A stretch of 64,000 nucleotides of DNA from Aptenodytes patagonicus (taxonomy: Eukaryota; Chordata; Aves; Sphenisciformes; Spheniscidae). The stretch spans positions 26,564,932 to 26,628,931 of the forward strand of contig NC_134950.1 of NCBI RefSeq assembly GCF_965638725.1, read 5' to 3'. Shown in pieces: positions 1 through 14,165 of this stretch. Below the pieces are notes generated by a model. That model worked only from the letters and a program-made list of their open reading frames with translations, had not been told where the DNA came from and ran no database searches. Numbering within the stretch: the stretch's first letter is position 1; each line of letters starts with the position of its first letter. Position numbers and translations under genes: made by a program.

Positions 1-3000
1 CACCTCCCGCCACTCGCTTCGCCTGGCCAAAGCCTTCAGCTCCTTGTGCCCCTGCAAAGCCAATGCGGCAGCAAGGTCCCAGTTTCCATCCGCACGGTGG
101 TCCTGTCCCACCAAGAGCTAGCAAAGCAGTCAGACATGCTAGGATGGCTCCTCCCGCAGCATTTTGCTCTCTGTTATTATCACAGGGACTTGGTTGCCCC
201 ATCACTGAGTGCTTCTCAGTTTTGAATACATCTCTCGACAGGACTCTTGTGGTGTAGGGAAGTACTTTTATCGCCAACCGGCGAGACTGAGAGCTCAGGC
301 ACAGAAGGTTTAGGGTCAGGTTTTCAAAGGAAGTTGAACTGGGTGTTTCCCTGCAGCTCTGGACATCTTGTCCTTATCTCAAAGTGAGTCTGCGATGGAG
401 GAGAGAAAAGTGGGTCTTCCCAGTCCCACTGTCATTCACCCTCAGGTTCCAAACTCTCTGGATGAGGAACAAGGGTTTCTCTCTGCCAGGCAAGGCCAAG
501 GGCACAGAAGTCCAGCACACAGAATACGTGTTGTTATTATTATTTACTCTAAACTAATGATGGTGTCGGAGCGGTGCTATCATCACTGCTTCTCCAAAAA
601 ATGGGAAGTGAAGGTGGCTGGGGAGGGAAGAACATGACGTCTTCCTTCTCTCTCTCCCCTACCACAACACTTTTCCTTTTCCTCCAAAATGGGGAGCGGG
701 GTGATGCTGCTCTTAGTGCCCATCATGAGGGTCGAGCATGGGGAGAGGAGGCGAGGGCTCTGCCACCCTGACGGGCGCAGCATCCCCCTGGGGCAAAGCT
801 CTCGGGGCTCAGCCCCTGCTCCCTGTCCCCTCACCCTGCAGCCAGACCGGTCTCCTCGGGGGATGATAGTAAGATCCCAGCCCCTCGGAAACCTCACAGC
901 CACCCCTTCTCCAAAGGGATACCACAAATGCTGTTCTTGGTGGGGTACATGAGGTTTTTGTTATCAGCTGTGGAAGCACCAGGCAGCATTGCCCAGCACT
1001 GCTCGGAAGTCAAGTCAGCAAAGAAATAACTGGCAGGTTTTCACTACCCTAAAGGAGTGCAAGAGACAAACTGCTTGACTTCTAGCTTATTTCCAAAATA
1101 GAATGATGACTATAAGTTGCCTTCTTAAGGAGAAGAATGATGACAGTAGTAATAAATTGTACACATTTATTTTTGAGTTTGCAGATGGGTGAATGTCAAG
1201 CAATGGTTGGGAAGAAAACAAACAAACCCTGGCAAGCAGCTATTTTTATAGGATAGTTTTGTGTTGAAATTTCTATAAGCTGGCAACAGAGTCGACATGA
1301 GACCTTTAATCCAGATAAGACCATGCCAAAATCTTCAGGAAACATCTTGTGCATTTAATTTTTTATTTACAAAAACAGGGGGAGGGAGGGGAATGAAGAC
1401 TCAGGGGAATGTCTGCAGACATACAGTGTCTGCTCTGTAAGGCACCAAATACTTTTTATTCTGTGGATGTAAATGGGATTTTTTCCAGACCTGCCACTTG
1501 CTAAGTTCAAATCTGGGGTAGCTCCAAGTCAGGCCTTGCACCAGATTTGCTTGCAGGCTGGGGGGGAAGATGTCATCAGGCAGAGTAAGCAAAGTTCACA
1601 AACCTTAAGGACCAGTCTGGGATATCTCACCTTTACGGTCAATGAGCCTGTTGAGAGAAGACTGGCTTTCCAGTCTCTCCAAGCACAGTCATTTTAAAGA
1701 GAGGAAGTCAAAACTCTGCTGGTCATGTTGTCCCTGCCTCCTGCCTCCCTGCCAGCTCCCAAACAAGATCTGTTCATGAGAAGCATTGAGCCAAGAGGAC
1801 ATCTGCTGCCTCTGTGACTGCAGCTCCAGAAACAGTCCTCTGGGAAGTGACTTCTTTATCAATGTTTGCTGTTTGTGTTTAATGTCTAGGAAATGTCTGG
1901 ACTTTCTTAGACTTTGTGCTATGTCATGAAAGTGTTGTTGTGTGCCTGCATGCATGTGTCCATCCCTAAAATCTGCACTATGAGGAAAACATCTTAGAAT
2001 TAAATGTTGGTTCATAAAGAAAAAGTATGTTATGCTAAAAAAAATCTAGAGCCCTCGACGCTGCCCTAGATAGTTTCTGATTAACAAGACATGTCAAAAT
2101 TCTGCTTATTAGAGTTGTTCTGTTGAAATCTGTCATTTAGTCTGCCTGCAGAGGGGAGGAAAGGGTTACCCACTCTGCAAGAACGGAAATCTAAGACGGG
2201 AGCTTTATAACTGGCTCTGTGATATGAACATTAGATAGTACTGTCTCAAAACTAAACTATTTAAGCAGCTCCAGTTTCTATGTTAAATTGACTTTAGCAT
2301 GTTTGTAACCAAAGGGACAGCTGCTTCCCAAAGAGCCTTTCTTAACGTTTACAAGGATTAACTGTTTTTGTGTTGAGATTATTGAGATCATCTTGATGTG
2401 TTTATTTGATTTTGATTTGAGTCTCATTTTCTTTGTAATGTTAATAACTTAGCTTTAGGAGCATCTTTTCCTTGATCTTACTCCCTTTGTTTAAACTCAG
2501 TTTCTTTCAGTAAATAGGGGCCAGAGGGGGAGGTCAGAAATGGATGCCAGTTGGCCATCTGAAAGCTTGACCATCTCCTCCAAATTTGCCCACAGCTCCC
2601 TCTCTAAAGATTCATAGCAAATTCCACAATTTTCACGCATGTGTGCAGTTGCAAGTAGCTCACCGATGTTCCCAATGGGATTTGTTGCAAGTTCGAGCAG
2701 TGAGGGAAGTTTTCAAAACAGTTTGTGAGTAGCGCACAGTAAGTCTTCTGAGTATTTCAGAGGTTGTTTGCAGAGGTCACACCTGGGCCTGAGCAGCAGG
2801 TTGGTCTCCACTGAAGAGCTCTCAAAGAACCCCACATGCTCACCCAAAAGCATGTGCCTTATTTACATTCAAGGCATGGCTGCACCACGAGGTTCAAATT
2901 AAAACCCTGAGGCATCAGTCACTAATTAGCTTCTGTGCTCATTGCATACCCATGGACCCCACTCTAGGCAGATGAAAGATGTATGTCAAGCACTTCGGAG

Positions 3001-6000
3001 AATATGAGAGAGGAAGAGAGAACAGAGAGAACAAAAGTTGGGGCAAGGCAGGAAGAAGGAACATCATTTATAGCCAGGTCCAGGATGGGGAGGGGTCAGA
3101 AGCCCTGAGGGAGGAAAAAAGGCTGTCTGAAATGATCAGCAACCACTAACAACCACCATAACCCGGTCCAGAGTGAAGTGCCGTAGAGGGCAGGTGAAGA
3201 AAAAGAGGAGGACAAGACAAAGAGCCTTAGGAGCTGCTCATGGGCTCCACCAAGGAGCCAGAGAGGGTCCCACTTGAGCTTGGTGCTAGGGAGTCTTGCA
3301 GTACAGCTCCCTTCTAGACAACAAGGTTCACATGCAAGGCACTGGGGCAGCACTCATCCTGTCTCTTTCTTCTCAGGACAAGGGGACTCCTTTGACAACC
3401 TGACTTCTAGCCTTCACAACAGATCTTCAGATGAAGCTTCATAGCTCTATCAGAATGATACCAAGAGATCATTTCATTTTGTGACACAGGACTCAGCTGC
3501 CTCTGATGGACTCGTGTTTTAGCATAATATGCATCCTCCTAAGTACCTCTGCTTGTTTTCTTCAGGATGTCTGAACTTCTTCCTTTGAGGCTTCATTTCC
3601 CTTACAATCTCCTAATTCCATTATAAAATATATCTAATCATTCCTTAGGCTGCTGATACCGCTTGCAACCAGGGATAATGTATCTGCATTATGTATCAAG
3701 GTACAACCGGCTGGGATACACTTGTCCATCCATTAGCCAGTGTGTGTAATCATTGGCTGGGTGTTTCTGCCACATGGAGGAGACATGGGTGTTTCCCATG
3801 CAGAGGGCTCAAGTGCGTGCTCCCAATGAGGAGGAGGAGGAGGAATTCATCCCCCGATGAGAACTTGTGGAGGTTTGGTGCTGGAGCTGGAAGGTGTGAG
3901 GAACGATAAGACATTGACTAGGTCTCTGAGTCAGTGGCAGACGCACCCTCGCCACGCTGCCGACTGGCCTATTCGCTCTCCCACTTGTTTGTTCCCTAAT
4001 TTATCTCCTTGACTCATCCCAAACCCAGCTGATACCAGAGATAAGCAAACTACACACCACGGCCCCTTGGCCAGCCTGTGGTGCACCTTCTGCTGCCCTA
4101 ACTCTCGCATCTGGAATAGCAACACGGCAATGAACTTTTCTTTGCCAAATTGGAAGAAAAAAAAGCTGAAAACATTGTGAGTGTGATGAGGAGAGGGGAT
4201 CCTGCGGAGGAAAAGTGAGTTATGAGAGCTCCTGGGAGAATAGGAGGGTTTTTTTAGAAGAAGAGGGTTTTTTTAAGAGAGATGTTTCCCTTGCATGCAC
4301 TTCCACTAAAAATGTGTCACGTTGGCACCAGTCCTGTGTTTCAGTGATGGTGATGTGCTCATCATGAGTGAAGAAGCAACCTCTGTAGCAGCAAGGGCAT
4401 AATATGTAGTACAGTCTTTCAGCTCTCTCTGGATATGACAGGGTTCCGTCAATGCTTACTTTTTTGGTTTTGTTTTAATGCCAGGTTGACATTTCACAGT
4501 GCCTGTGAGCAAAAGGACCAGCATGGTGCCAACAGGCACCCCAGTCCTGGAGGTCTGTGAGCATCACCATTGCAGCCAGTTCCTGCTCCTCACTGGTTCT
4601 GAGCTCATCCATTTGGACCCAAAATAGTCTCCTAAGCTCCTCTGCAGCAATTGTTTTTTAGCTAATGTGCTGTGAGGTTGGTGCAGCTGTAGTGGGCACG
4701 GAGACAAAAAGGAACTTGGGGAAGGGTGCAGAACACTTCCATCTTCTTCCTTGGGATCAGGTAGCCTCAAACAGTCATGGGCACCTTTGAAAAATCAAAT
4801 AATTTCCCTCTTTCCCTGAATTTGCAAGGGGAAAACAAGAGAGACACTGTGTGCTGCTGGTTGAGAGTAACACGGGGAGCAGATCTCACCTCCCAGCACA
4901 TGCTGCAGGAGCCCAGTGGGAATCCAATCGGGTCCAGGGAGGCTGCAAAAGGAGAGCCCGCATGGACTTTGGTGGGACTTGACAGCAGGTGGAGGTGGGG
5001 ATGGGGTTGATCCAGGTTTGATGGGCATGAGGGAGCTGGACCAGGGACAGAAATGTCCTAGGGGAGATGAGTAGTAGGAGAATAGGAGCTGTGGATCTGG
5101 GATCCTGCACAGGAAATCGGGACGTGTGGTGGGAAGGTGGGGGTAGGGGATTGACGTATTAGTGACGAGGGTGGAAGGCAAAAACATAGTAAAGGAGGGC
5201 AAGGTGGACAGTACGGGTGTACCTCCTCCTGTGTGCACACACACACTGGCTTGCAAAGAGATCGCCAGAATCCCTCCTTTTGCTCCGAGGGACCCTGAGC
5301 TTTCCTTCGCACCTTGGCCTGAGGACTCCTGGTGCAGTGGCACCTCTCATGGATCCACCAGCTCTCCTGGAAAGAGTGTCTATGCTGTGGTCACCTAGCT
5401 GTAACGAAGCCAGGAGAGAACTGATGTACTCCAGGACATTGTCTCGGTGGGGAAGAGTCAGGCCATTCGCAGGCTGTGGGGTGCCTGGTGGGACCTGCCC
5501 CATGGTCACTGGCCCTGTCCCACCCAGCAGGTGAGTACCTGCTGGTGTCACACACACACCATCAGCAAAATGCCTACTGCTAATAGCGCCTAATCCCAAA
5601 TAACCCTAATCCCAAATAATGCCTTGCAGTCTCTACTTTCTAAGCTAAATCCAGTGTCTCAGTCTTGTGCTGCCTACAGCCCTCGCTTGGAGTAGTGTCA
5701 TGTACAACTGCCAAGACTTCTTCTCTCTGATGGTCTCTTCTGCCTTCAGACAGGTACGAGGGGTGAGTCTGTTCTCCAGGAGGGTGACGGGCTCTGCTGG
5801 AGTGGGCTGCAGAGGTGCACCATCCCATATACGAAGGAGGATTATAGCTCTGGCCTGGAGAGGTGGATTATATCTACTCTGCCTGTTCAATGTCCAGATT
5901 AGTCTTGCTGCTTGTTGTAAATTCAGGAGCTCCAGGTTTTAATTCTTGGTGCAGTGTTCCCGCCTGCTTTGTGAAGTCCCAGTAGCCTGTCTGAGAAAGA

Positions 6001-7664
6001 CATCCGGTGATCTCCAAAATGGCATCCCAGTGCTTACAAGGAGCTTTGCTGGTGACAGGTGTTTGTTCAGCAGCACTTGCTGAAGCAAGGAGGGCTGCCA
6101 GAGCAGACCTCCTTCCTCTAATTAGCAACCCCCAGCATTTTATACCAGGCATAGCGTGGATGTCAGCCTGTTCCTTCTGGTCTTCATTTGCCTGGGGACA
6201 AATGCCCACAAGTCTCCTTTCATGTTTGCATTTTGACAAGGACATCCTCAGCAGCCTCTATTTGAGGCAGCTCCCCTTTCCTGATGCTCTGGCAGTTGTG
6301 GCGCTGATACAAAGTGCACATGAAAGGCCCAGCCTGAGAGTACGTGCTGCTGCTATCGCATGTTTGGAAACTGAATTCATTGCAAAGCTGAGAGACTCAT
6401 GGAGAAAGATACCCGCTTTCATTTTTGCCCCCCACTGCTGCTCTGGGAGGCAGAGACATTCATCTGAGTTGAATCAGCTGCACGAGGCATAGCTGAAAGG
6501 CTGCAAACTTTCCTGCTTACCAACTCGCAAACATCGACACCGGCTTTTGTGTCACAGGCTCTGCCTGGGCTGGCAGAAGCTGGTGCTGGCTGGGCACAGG
6601 TGAAATTTCAACTTCACCTGCTGTTAAGGCACATGAGCTCTGCTTTATGCTTTGTGGCTTCTAAAAACTAAGGGAAATCTCTTGTTCAATGTCATTCCTG
6701 CTGCAGTCATTGGAGGTTGAAGATCCCTGATTAAAAACTGCTGGAAGGGTATTGTAGGTGTGTGATCCTGGACCCTTGACTTTACCATCCTGGATCTGCA
6801 AACTTTACCTTTACCTTTTTTTTTACTTTCTTCACCTTTCCAGCCATATTAGAAAGCCCCCATTTTTCCACTCCCTCTGCAGCTGAAGGGACGCAGGAAT
6901 TCCTATGGATAAATATTCAGGACACTATTTAAATAGGCAGCTATATCTTGTAGATCATTTGCTTTGCTATGTTGCAAATGTTGCATTTTGTATTGTGTAG
7001 TGTGCGTTGTGGATATGTGTTGCATAGAGTCTGGGATAGGCCCCTACTTGTCATAGATGGCAAGATATAATCGCACGGGACCAGATTTACTTCTCCCAAT
7101 TCCGCAGCAGGACCGGATTTGTTTGTGAAAGCAGTAAATTTGCACATTATTCCCAATTACAGGGGTATCTGACCTAGAGCAGGAGAAGGAGTTGTCATGA
7201 TGATTGCTAAAATTAAATCTCAGTCTTTATTTATAATGATGTTGAAAAAGAAGCACTTAGATGGCTGTAGCCCACCCTATTCTTTATCACCTGCTCAGCT
7301 GAATTGGTAAATTAGCCAGACGGATCCAAACTATCCTACAGCCCAGTGTGAAGGAACATGCAAAACTCCAAATCCAGATTCCAATCTGTGTGCAAGCAAC
7401 AAGTTTATGTAGTAAAATGCCAAACTAAACCCTTGTATTCAAACAACCCTTCCACTTGGACGTCCAAAATCCTGGTCCAAACCGAAGCTGAGTGCTGGGG
7501 CACTGAGCAGCACTGCGGTATTTCCAGAAGTTGCTCAAGGAAGCTTCCTCCAGAACCTGAAGATGCTGGGAGCCGCATCTCTTCGGCCAACTCTTGGTGT
7601 GAACCCCTGCTTGGCGGGATGAATTAGGTCCTTAACGGTTACAGAAAGGCTTTGGAAATAAAAG
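1..7664. other. Intergenic, no gene recognised
   Basis: No open frame here resembles a known protein family, and none shows a coding exon flanked by convincing splice sites. The longest frames (under about 185 codons) are low-complexity or chance translations that overlap on both strands. Small simple features only: a GAG-type trinucleotide run near 3828-3842, a short CA run near 5227-5246, and a 15-bp direct duplication at 5589-5619. Exons of an unrecognised non-coding RNA cannot be excluded. Confidence 0.6.
5589..5619. repeat. Two-copy 15-bp direct repeat, period 16
   Basis: The unit CCTAATCCCAAATAA occurs at 5589-5603 and again, identical, at 5605-5619, separated by one C. This looks like a local slippage duplication. 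No function is implied. Confidence 0.85.
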
Positions 7665-7850
7665 TTTATATTTACACAGTACATTTCATCCCAAAGGACC
7701 CTAAATCACACTGCACAAACTTTACATAAACAACAGAACTGAAATGCAGCCGCGTCAGGAATGGAGGGTGGCAGCCAGCTGGCATATGTTAGCATGACAA
7801 AAATAAGAGAAGTGACTATTTTTGGCCAAGGACACCAGGGCAAAGCCCTC
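7665..7850 (-). mobile_element. Degenerate MIR/CORE-type SINE piece, antisense
   Basis: On the + strand the segment begins with a stretch near 7668-7730 (tttacacagtacatttcatc, then ccaaaggaccctaaatcaca). Its reverse complement resembles the common 3' tail of amniote MIR-like SINEs (type: gtaaagcactttgagatcct followed by gatgaaaggcgct). Farther along, gaagtgac...ggccaaggacacc (about 7809-7832) resembles the reverse complement of the MIR core. The copy is very diverged and its outer limits are estimates. It could also be an L2-type tail. The assignment is from remembered consensus, not a database comparison. Confidence 0.45.
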
Positions 7851-10800
7851 TGTTGCGAAAGTGCCTTCAAAACTTCCAAGAGCAGTTTTACTCTAAATAG
7901 TGATTGTGGATAAATAGATCTTTCATAGTCAATCGACTTGTTCCCAGGCACATCTGGGGAATTCACTCACTAAAATAAGGCTTTGCTACATTTTGTACCT
8001 GCTAAGGCTGCAGAACTTCCTCACCCAAGATAGCACATTTCTACTCCAACTCCAGCCCCGTTCGCAGACTTGTAAGCCTTTCTTATGCAGCCCTCACTGC
8101 TGAGGGTGGGAGACCCAGAAAAAGACGCTCTGGCTTTTGCAGCTGATCTTACCCTGAACTGCTGGAAATACACATTTTCAGTTGTCAGCTGGGCGAATCT
8201 GTGAGTTGATTAGCAAGACAAATTTCCACCATGCCCATCGAGGTAACTTTACGGAATACAACTGACCTTTAAATATCAGTGTGGAGCGGCCAGGACTTTT
8301 GAAGGTCTTGCCCCAAAGCCCCTTACAGAACAGGCTGTGCAGCATCTCTTGGGTCTCTTTGGGCTACACAAACACTTCACAACACTGAAAGGCACAGTTA
8401 CTTACAGCAATGTCACTGATGAAATGCACGGTATTTTTACAGACATGTATTTACTTTGGGGCCTGGGGGTGTCTATACTTACAGAGCGCATCGCATCTCA
8501 GACGACCCTGAATAACCCTTCAGGATAAGTTGCCCCGTGGCAGCCAGTGGCTCCCTGTGGGCCTCCTCCCATATCTCCACGTTGTGTTGCAGCTGGTCCT
8601 CGGCAGCTGGATCCTTGCATGTGAGCCATCCCCTACTCTAGCATCCACCCTCCCGAGCTATCCCATCGCACTGTCATGCCATTTAAGTGCTTCTAGGGCA
8701 CTCCCTGGCATGATTTTGGCTCCAGACTACAGTCCAGACCAGTTTGGGGGATATGAACAATACAGGGACCATTCCCCAAGAGGCAGGATGGATGAGGAGA
8801 GTTTAGCCATGCCACTTGCCCTTAGGGCCAAGGAAGAAGCTCCCAGCCATTTGATTTATTAAGATACCTGTGGCCTTTGAGAACAGAGCACCTCTTTGGC
8901 AGCACACTGCACATTGGATGGACAAGGAAGGAAGAAGTTGGCCAGGAGCCAGATGTCTTTCAAGGAGTCTTCCAAGCTGGGACACAACTCTGCTGGACCT
9001 CAATTTGATGTAATTTGGGGCTGCAGCTATCCTCCCTGACTCCCACCCCTGGCACCAGCACTGGCACCAGTGCAACGACACAGTGACTGGGTAAGGGAGA
9101 TGGTTTGTCTGAAGACTCATCATTTTTTCCCCATGGTGTTAGCTTTCAGCCAGCTCAGCTCCCTGTGCTGGCTCCCTGCCAGCCCTGGGTGTGCAAGGCT
9201 AGTACAGCTATGGCTGGAGAGGAGGATGAACCCCATGGCAGCCCCATTTTAGATTGGTTTATGCTGCTGTGGAACAACCCCACATTACAATCTCCCTCCC
9301 TACAAACATGGGATGCAACAGGGAGCCTGCCTGCCTCAGAGCCAGCTCCCCATCCTTTTTGCTGCCTCCTTCTCCCACCACCCTATCACTGTGCCCAATC
9401 CTCATGCACCCTGTTTGCCTGCAGCCAGACCACCTTTGCCAGTGCAAAACCATATAAAACTCAGATGAGCATTTCCTATTGCTAACAATTTTGAAGTGGC
9501 ATTTCTCTATCAGAAGAACTGCAGGAAGTCGAAGTAGGACATACACTGCAGAGTGCTATTAGTAAGGCTTCAACATGGTTCCACTAGTCTTCAAATTCAT
9601 CACAAAGCAGCATTAAAGGCTGTTGGGACTCAGAGCAGGGCTGCAAGGGAGGTAGATGGCATTTCAGATGCCCCAAGTGTGGAGCTCCTGGCTGCCTCCC
9701 CTGGGATCCCAAATTCATGGCTATCTCTTACCAGCCGAGCAGAACGTCAGCCAAGTCCATCTCATGATCTAACAGAAATATGGATCTCAGTGGGTTCCCC
9801 CCAACCTTTGTAGAAACCCGCTTTTCTTGTCCTCTCGTGTTTTGTTTGTCCTGCAGTGCAGTCTGTACTGCACCCCCATGCAGCTGGACTGCAGCCAGCA
9901 CGTCCCCTATGGCAGAGGCGGCTGCCCCTTCCCCACAACGGCTGTGGATCCTGCTCTGAGGTCCGAAATCACGTGGGAGGAGAGGTGGGAAGCGTTCACC
10001 ATTTCATGAGTTTCTCAAAAGTGGGGCAAGGCTCCAAGGGTGGCACCTGAGAGTGGGGCAGCGAGTCCTTTCCCTTAACTCAGCTGCTGTGGGGAAGGGA
10101 TAAAGTCTGCCCATGACTTCTCTGACGCTACAAGATCTGTGCCTGAAGCAACCTGAGAGGACCTGAGAGTGAAGAAAGGGAAAAACAAAGAAGGAAATGT
10201 TTGGTGACCTCATTTGAGCTCTGAGAAATGCGGAAATGTGCAGGACAGGAGCGTGATGCTCTGGGAGGAGCAGAGGCCGGGGAATGCAAGACAGCTCTCT
10301 TCCTGATCAAAGAACCAGTGCAAAAATGGTTCACGGAGGTGGATCCACCTTTGATGTTGTGAGCAGATTACAAAGCCATGCCACACCAGTTCCCAAGATT
10401 CCTAGATAGGGAAAGCTGGTCACACACACTGGAAGACTCTCCACAATGTGCCAAGAGCTCCCAGCTCTGTATACTGAAATGTCCCTTGTCCTTTAGTTTA
10501 GCCCCCTTGCCTTTGCTCTGTTTGCACAGCAGTAAAGCATTGCACTTTACAGGGGAAAAAAAAGGTTTTTTCTAATGTTTGTCTTAATTTTAAAGATGAA
10601 TTTTATTTTTTTGTAACGCACCAGCATTATCCAACATGTAGTCCAATATATAAAATTGATCATGACCTAGAAAAGGCCTACAGAGCTTGTAGAACGATGC
10701 TGCAGGCAGGGAGGGAAGCCCCACAGGCCAGCACTTAGGCACTCAAACTGGTTATGTACAAGTTCCACAGTTTTATACATTCATACTGAGGCACTCAGAA

Positions 10801-12799
10801 AAAAAATCTCACCGAGCAATAATACAGAGCCTCCTCCTCTTCTCCACCTCCTGCCTCCTAACACAGGGCCCTGCAGGGAAACGCGCTGAGCTACTGTTGA
10901 TGTTTCCCCCAAGCAGACTCACATTCATGACGGTATGAAAAATTAATAAAGGAGTACAGAGTGCATTAACAAACACTGACATATCTCCCATAGTTAATTG
11001 ACATCCACCATTCTATTTAAAATTAATAAAGGCTTGCCGAGCATGCAGAACTCGCACCTCATAGCAAAGGAAATGTCCCACACAGCTCAGCAGGTCATGT
11101 CACTGTACCAGTGATGCTATGTACCACAAATCATGACAAATATTCCTAGTATTATGTCAGGCCTGTATCCAAGGTGTTGCTCTCAGCATCAGTGTAGGAG
11201 GGCTGTCTGATGCATGCTCTGGAAATTGCCACTTTAATGAGTGCACGACACGGGCTGCTAAGACAGCCTAGAAGCATCTGAGCCTCTGCTCCCCAGCCAA
11301 GGCAAGTCCCTCTTTCTTTCTGGTGCAGTGAGGGGGCAGTTATAGCTGTGGACCGATTGCACTTAGCTCATGAAGCCCAGCTGATGTCTCCGTACACTTG
11401 TGATGATGGGGAGCTGCACTGCACTGCTGTCCTGTTGCTGCTCCTGCAGTCATTAAATGGACTTTTCTATGATCCAGGTGTCCCACCAACATCTTAGCCA
11501 TGCAGCAAGGGTGCAGACAGGACCTTCTAGAAACTAAAGGAGAAACCCTGGCACTGCTAATGACACTTTTACGTGGGATGGCAGTCCTCTTTTTTTTTCA
11601 GCAGTGGAGGCAGGTGACAATCTGGTAAATTGCATACACTGTAAAGACCAAGACCTCTGTAAGCTTTTCACAAGGCCTGAAGTAGAGCAGACAACCCCTA
11701 GATGAAGTTTTACTGGAAAGCTGCAGGGTTTGACATACCACCAGTGGTGTAGCCTGAGATGGGACTGGCCCAGGTCAGCAGGAGTGATCCTGCACTTGTG
11801 CGGTCTGCCCCGTCAAGGCCGGGGCTGGTTGTATTTATTAACTCCAAGCCTTGTCTCAGGGATAACAGCAGCAAGGGCTGTGCTTCCAGCCAAGCCAGTG
11901 AAATTAGGGACCCTCATAGGTGACAATAACAACACCTCAGGACCTGGGGACTTTCACATGCTGCCCTGATGACACCTTTCTGGATGGTGATGGCTGTCTG
12001 CTTTTGAGTAGGCAGTCTGATGTGGTGGCTTTCAGGTGAACCGCCTGTGGAAAAGTGCCTCTTCGCACCCTGAAGCAGGTCCTGTGGGCCAGTGGTGGCC
12101 CACAGCATACTCCTCTCCCACTGGGGATGGAAAGCGCATGATGAGGAGGGAAGACATTTGAAAGGCAGTTCTGCCAGGAGAGCACCTTGCTCAGCCATAT
12201 TGAGCTCCTTCTGCTCCTCCTCTGCATCCTCATTCTTCTGGCACTGCTGCTGGCGAGGAAGAGGAAGCCGGAAAAATGGCAGCCAAAATTACGTGGGAGA
12301 GTTGTGCCTGGTTGGAAAACTCGCAGCTGTCCAGCACTGACACGCCAAATATCCCCACACTGATTGCCACCTACGCCCAGTTACCAGCCCAGTTACCTTG
12401 GGGAGAGCTGGTTTGTTTGTAGTGATTTGTTGGGAACTTGAACAATGATACCACCCAAAAGGTGAATCACAGGGGTTTGACGGTGTGAACATCTGGGTGG
12501 AAATCAGTGACTTTTGGCTACACCCTGTCATCTGCCCCACCGGGTGCCACGGGAGCCATCCCGCAGCCCAGCAGCTCCACCAGGTACCATGGGGTCCCAG
12601 CTCACTGTACAGGCTGAAGTATCCTCCCTCCCTTTCTCCAAACAGAAACAACGACTCAGGAAGTAAAAGCTGTGTGTTCATTTGGAGACTGCTCCTGCAT
12701 ACTAGTTTATATGAAGCAATTACATTGCGACACCACACTTCAAAGTAAACTCCTTTGTGTAGCCAGCTCTGAAAAGAGAAAAGAGCTTCTCCCCACATC
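7851..12799. other. Intergenic, no gene recognised
   Basis: I see no coding exon, RNA gene or well-preserved transposon. The reading frames present are short and overlap each other on opposite strands. The pair of AATTAATAAAGG motifs near 10941 and 11031 is too short to call a repeat family. Confidence 0.55.
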
Positions 12800-12875
12800 T
12801 CGGCTGAGATTTGGACCCGCGCTTCTGAGGGAGCTACCAACTCTTTTCATTTAGGCCATGGAGCTACCTCCTTGA
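12800..12875 (-). mobile_element. Possible tRNA-derived SINE head, antisense
   Basis: Read on the minus strand, 12867-12854 gives GTAGCTCCATGGCC, which resembles a pol III A box. About 40 nt downstream, 12818-12806 gives GGGTCCAAATCTC, which resembles a B box. The order and spacing fit a tRNA-related SINE head of MIR or similar type. It cannot be an intact tRNA, since there is no complete cloverleaf or acceptor pairing. The call rests on two short motifs and may be chance. Confidence 0.3.
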
Positions 12876-14027
12876 AAAAGGTACCAAGCCCCACTTTGAT
12901 TTTCAGTTTCTAGTCTCTACACAGGAGCTGAATCAAAGTAACTTAAATCGTGGCTTTGATTTACGTTCCCAGAGCTGGCTTAAGATGTAGTTTCATGGGC
13001 TTCCTGCTATTTGTTATCATCTGCTTGCTGGAGATTCATACCTCCCTAGCAGAGCTGGTGGACCTGGATGTGTGTGTGTGCATCTCTGGGCTTTGATGTT
13101 CACAGCTTCCCAAGACAGTATTGAAACGCAAGCACTTGTGATCAGGAATAATGGTGAGAGCTGATGAATTAACATATGCCTTGAAATGCTCTCATTCTGT
13201 TCTCCAGGATAACATGCTCAGTATTCTGGTTTAGCAGCAGTGTTTACACATACCCCTATCCAGTTGTTTACATCATACTTGGTAATTACCTTCACAGAGC
13301 TGTTTGGTTGTTTCTGGGGATGGTGTAATCTTTGCTTGTACTGCTTTGCCCACACAGTTTGCTGTATTGAAGGGGTTTGGAATACTTCCTCCAGTGATTT
13401 TATTTCACTGGCTTTTTAGAAAAAGCCATAGCTATTTTCTCATCTAGCAGTGCCCAGAACTTTTGTCTCAGGGAAGAATATGGGGACAGCCGACTTCCTG
13501 CCATTAAAGAAGCCTCTCATTATACAACTGGAGTTAAGACAGATTAATTCAATCTACACTTGCTAAAAAATAGGTTGGATCTTCAGCTGTGCTAATCCAC
13601 TACTTAGTCTGAAAAAGCGAGGGGACAAAGGTTTAAACAAACCTTTGGGCCCCCCTTCAGCTATCTTATTTCTCAGAGGTCATGGGGGCTTCCGTTGTAG
13701 CCCATGTGTAATGTTGCATCAGTTGAACCGAAGATGCCACGTTAGCCTGGATAAAATGGTGCATCTCGAAGCTTGGATGCGTCCCATCACACTCCTCCGG
13801 GGCGGGTGTATGGGTGCAAGTGCGGTCATATAAGGCCCCTTGTGCATGATCTGTGTGGTGGAAGGGGGCCTAGGCAGAGATAGGACAGGTTCGGTTCAAA
13901 TCTGATGCCTGCCCAGTGGATGGGAGGAATATGCAAGAATTTAACTATGGTCTGTCTCTGCCAGAGAGGTTCTTAGTTGGAGGCACTGTCGTGAAGTGAG
14001 TGGGTCACTGGAAAGGTGACATTTTTT
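12876..14027. other. Intergenic, no gene recognised
   Basis: No supported gene. A B-box-like GGTTCAAATC near 13893-13902 stands alone, too far from the MIR piece that follows (over 120 bp) to belong to the same copy with confidence. A short TG run lies near 13070-13080. Confidence 0.5.
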
Positions 14028-14165
14028 CCCAGTTCTGTCATTTGCTTGCTAGGTGACCTTCAGCAAATCAACCACCTACTCAATGCTATTGGTGCAGTGT
14101 CTATGCAATGGGTATAAAACTATCTACCTCCAAAACCACTTTGAGATCCACCAGTGGGATGTGAT
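14028..14165 (+). mobile_element. Degenerate MIR-type SINE, sense
   Basis: The order of motifs follows the MIR/amniote-MIR consensus. These are ccagttctgtcatttgcttg and ctaggtgaccttcagcaaat (core), then gcagtgtctatgcaatgggtataaaactat and ctacctcc, then a tail containing aaaaccactttgagatccac. That matches the expected 'accttgggcaag', 'tgcctcagtttcc', 'taaaatggggata' and 'aaagcactttgagatcc' series at low identity. This is the clearest MIR copy in the window. It is fossil sequence with no coding capacity. Confidence 0.6.

Noticed and set aside
4795-5599. Overlapping minus-strand frames of 146 and 182 codons
   Set aside because: Proline/serine-rich chance frames overlapping each other and frames on the + strand, with no family character.
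12289-12840. 183-codon minus-strand open frame
   Set aside because: No recognisable domain, overlaps a + strand frame and a tRNA-SINE-like segment, and has no promoter or splice context.
13893-13902. B-box-like GGTTCAAATC as evidence for a tRNA gene
   Set aside because: No A box at the proper distance and no cloverleaf pairing. At most it is a SINE remnant.
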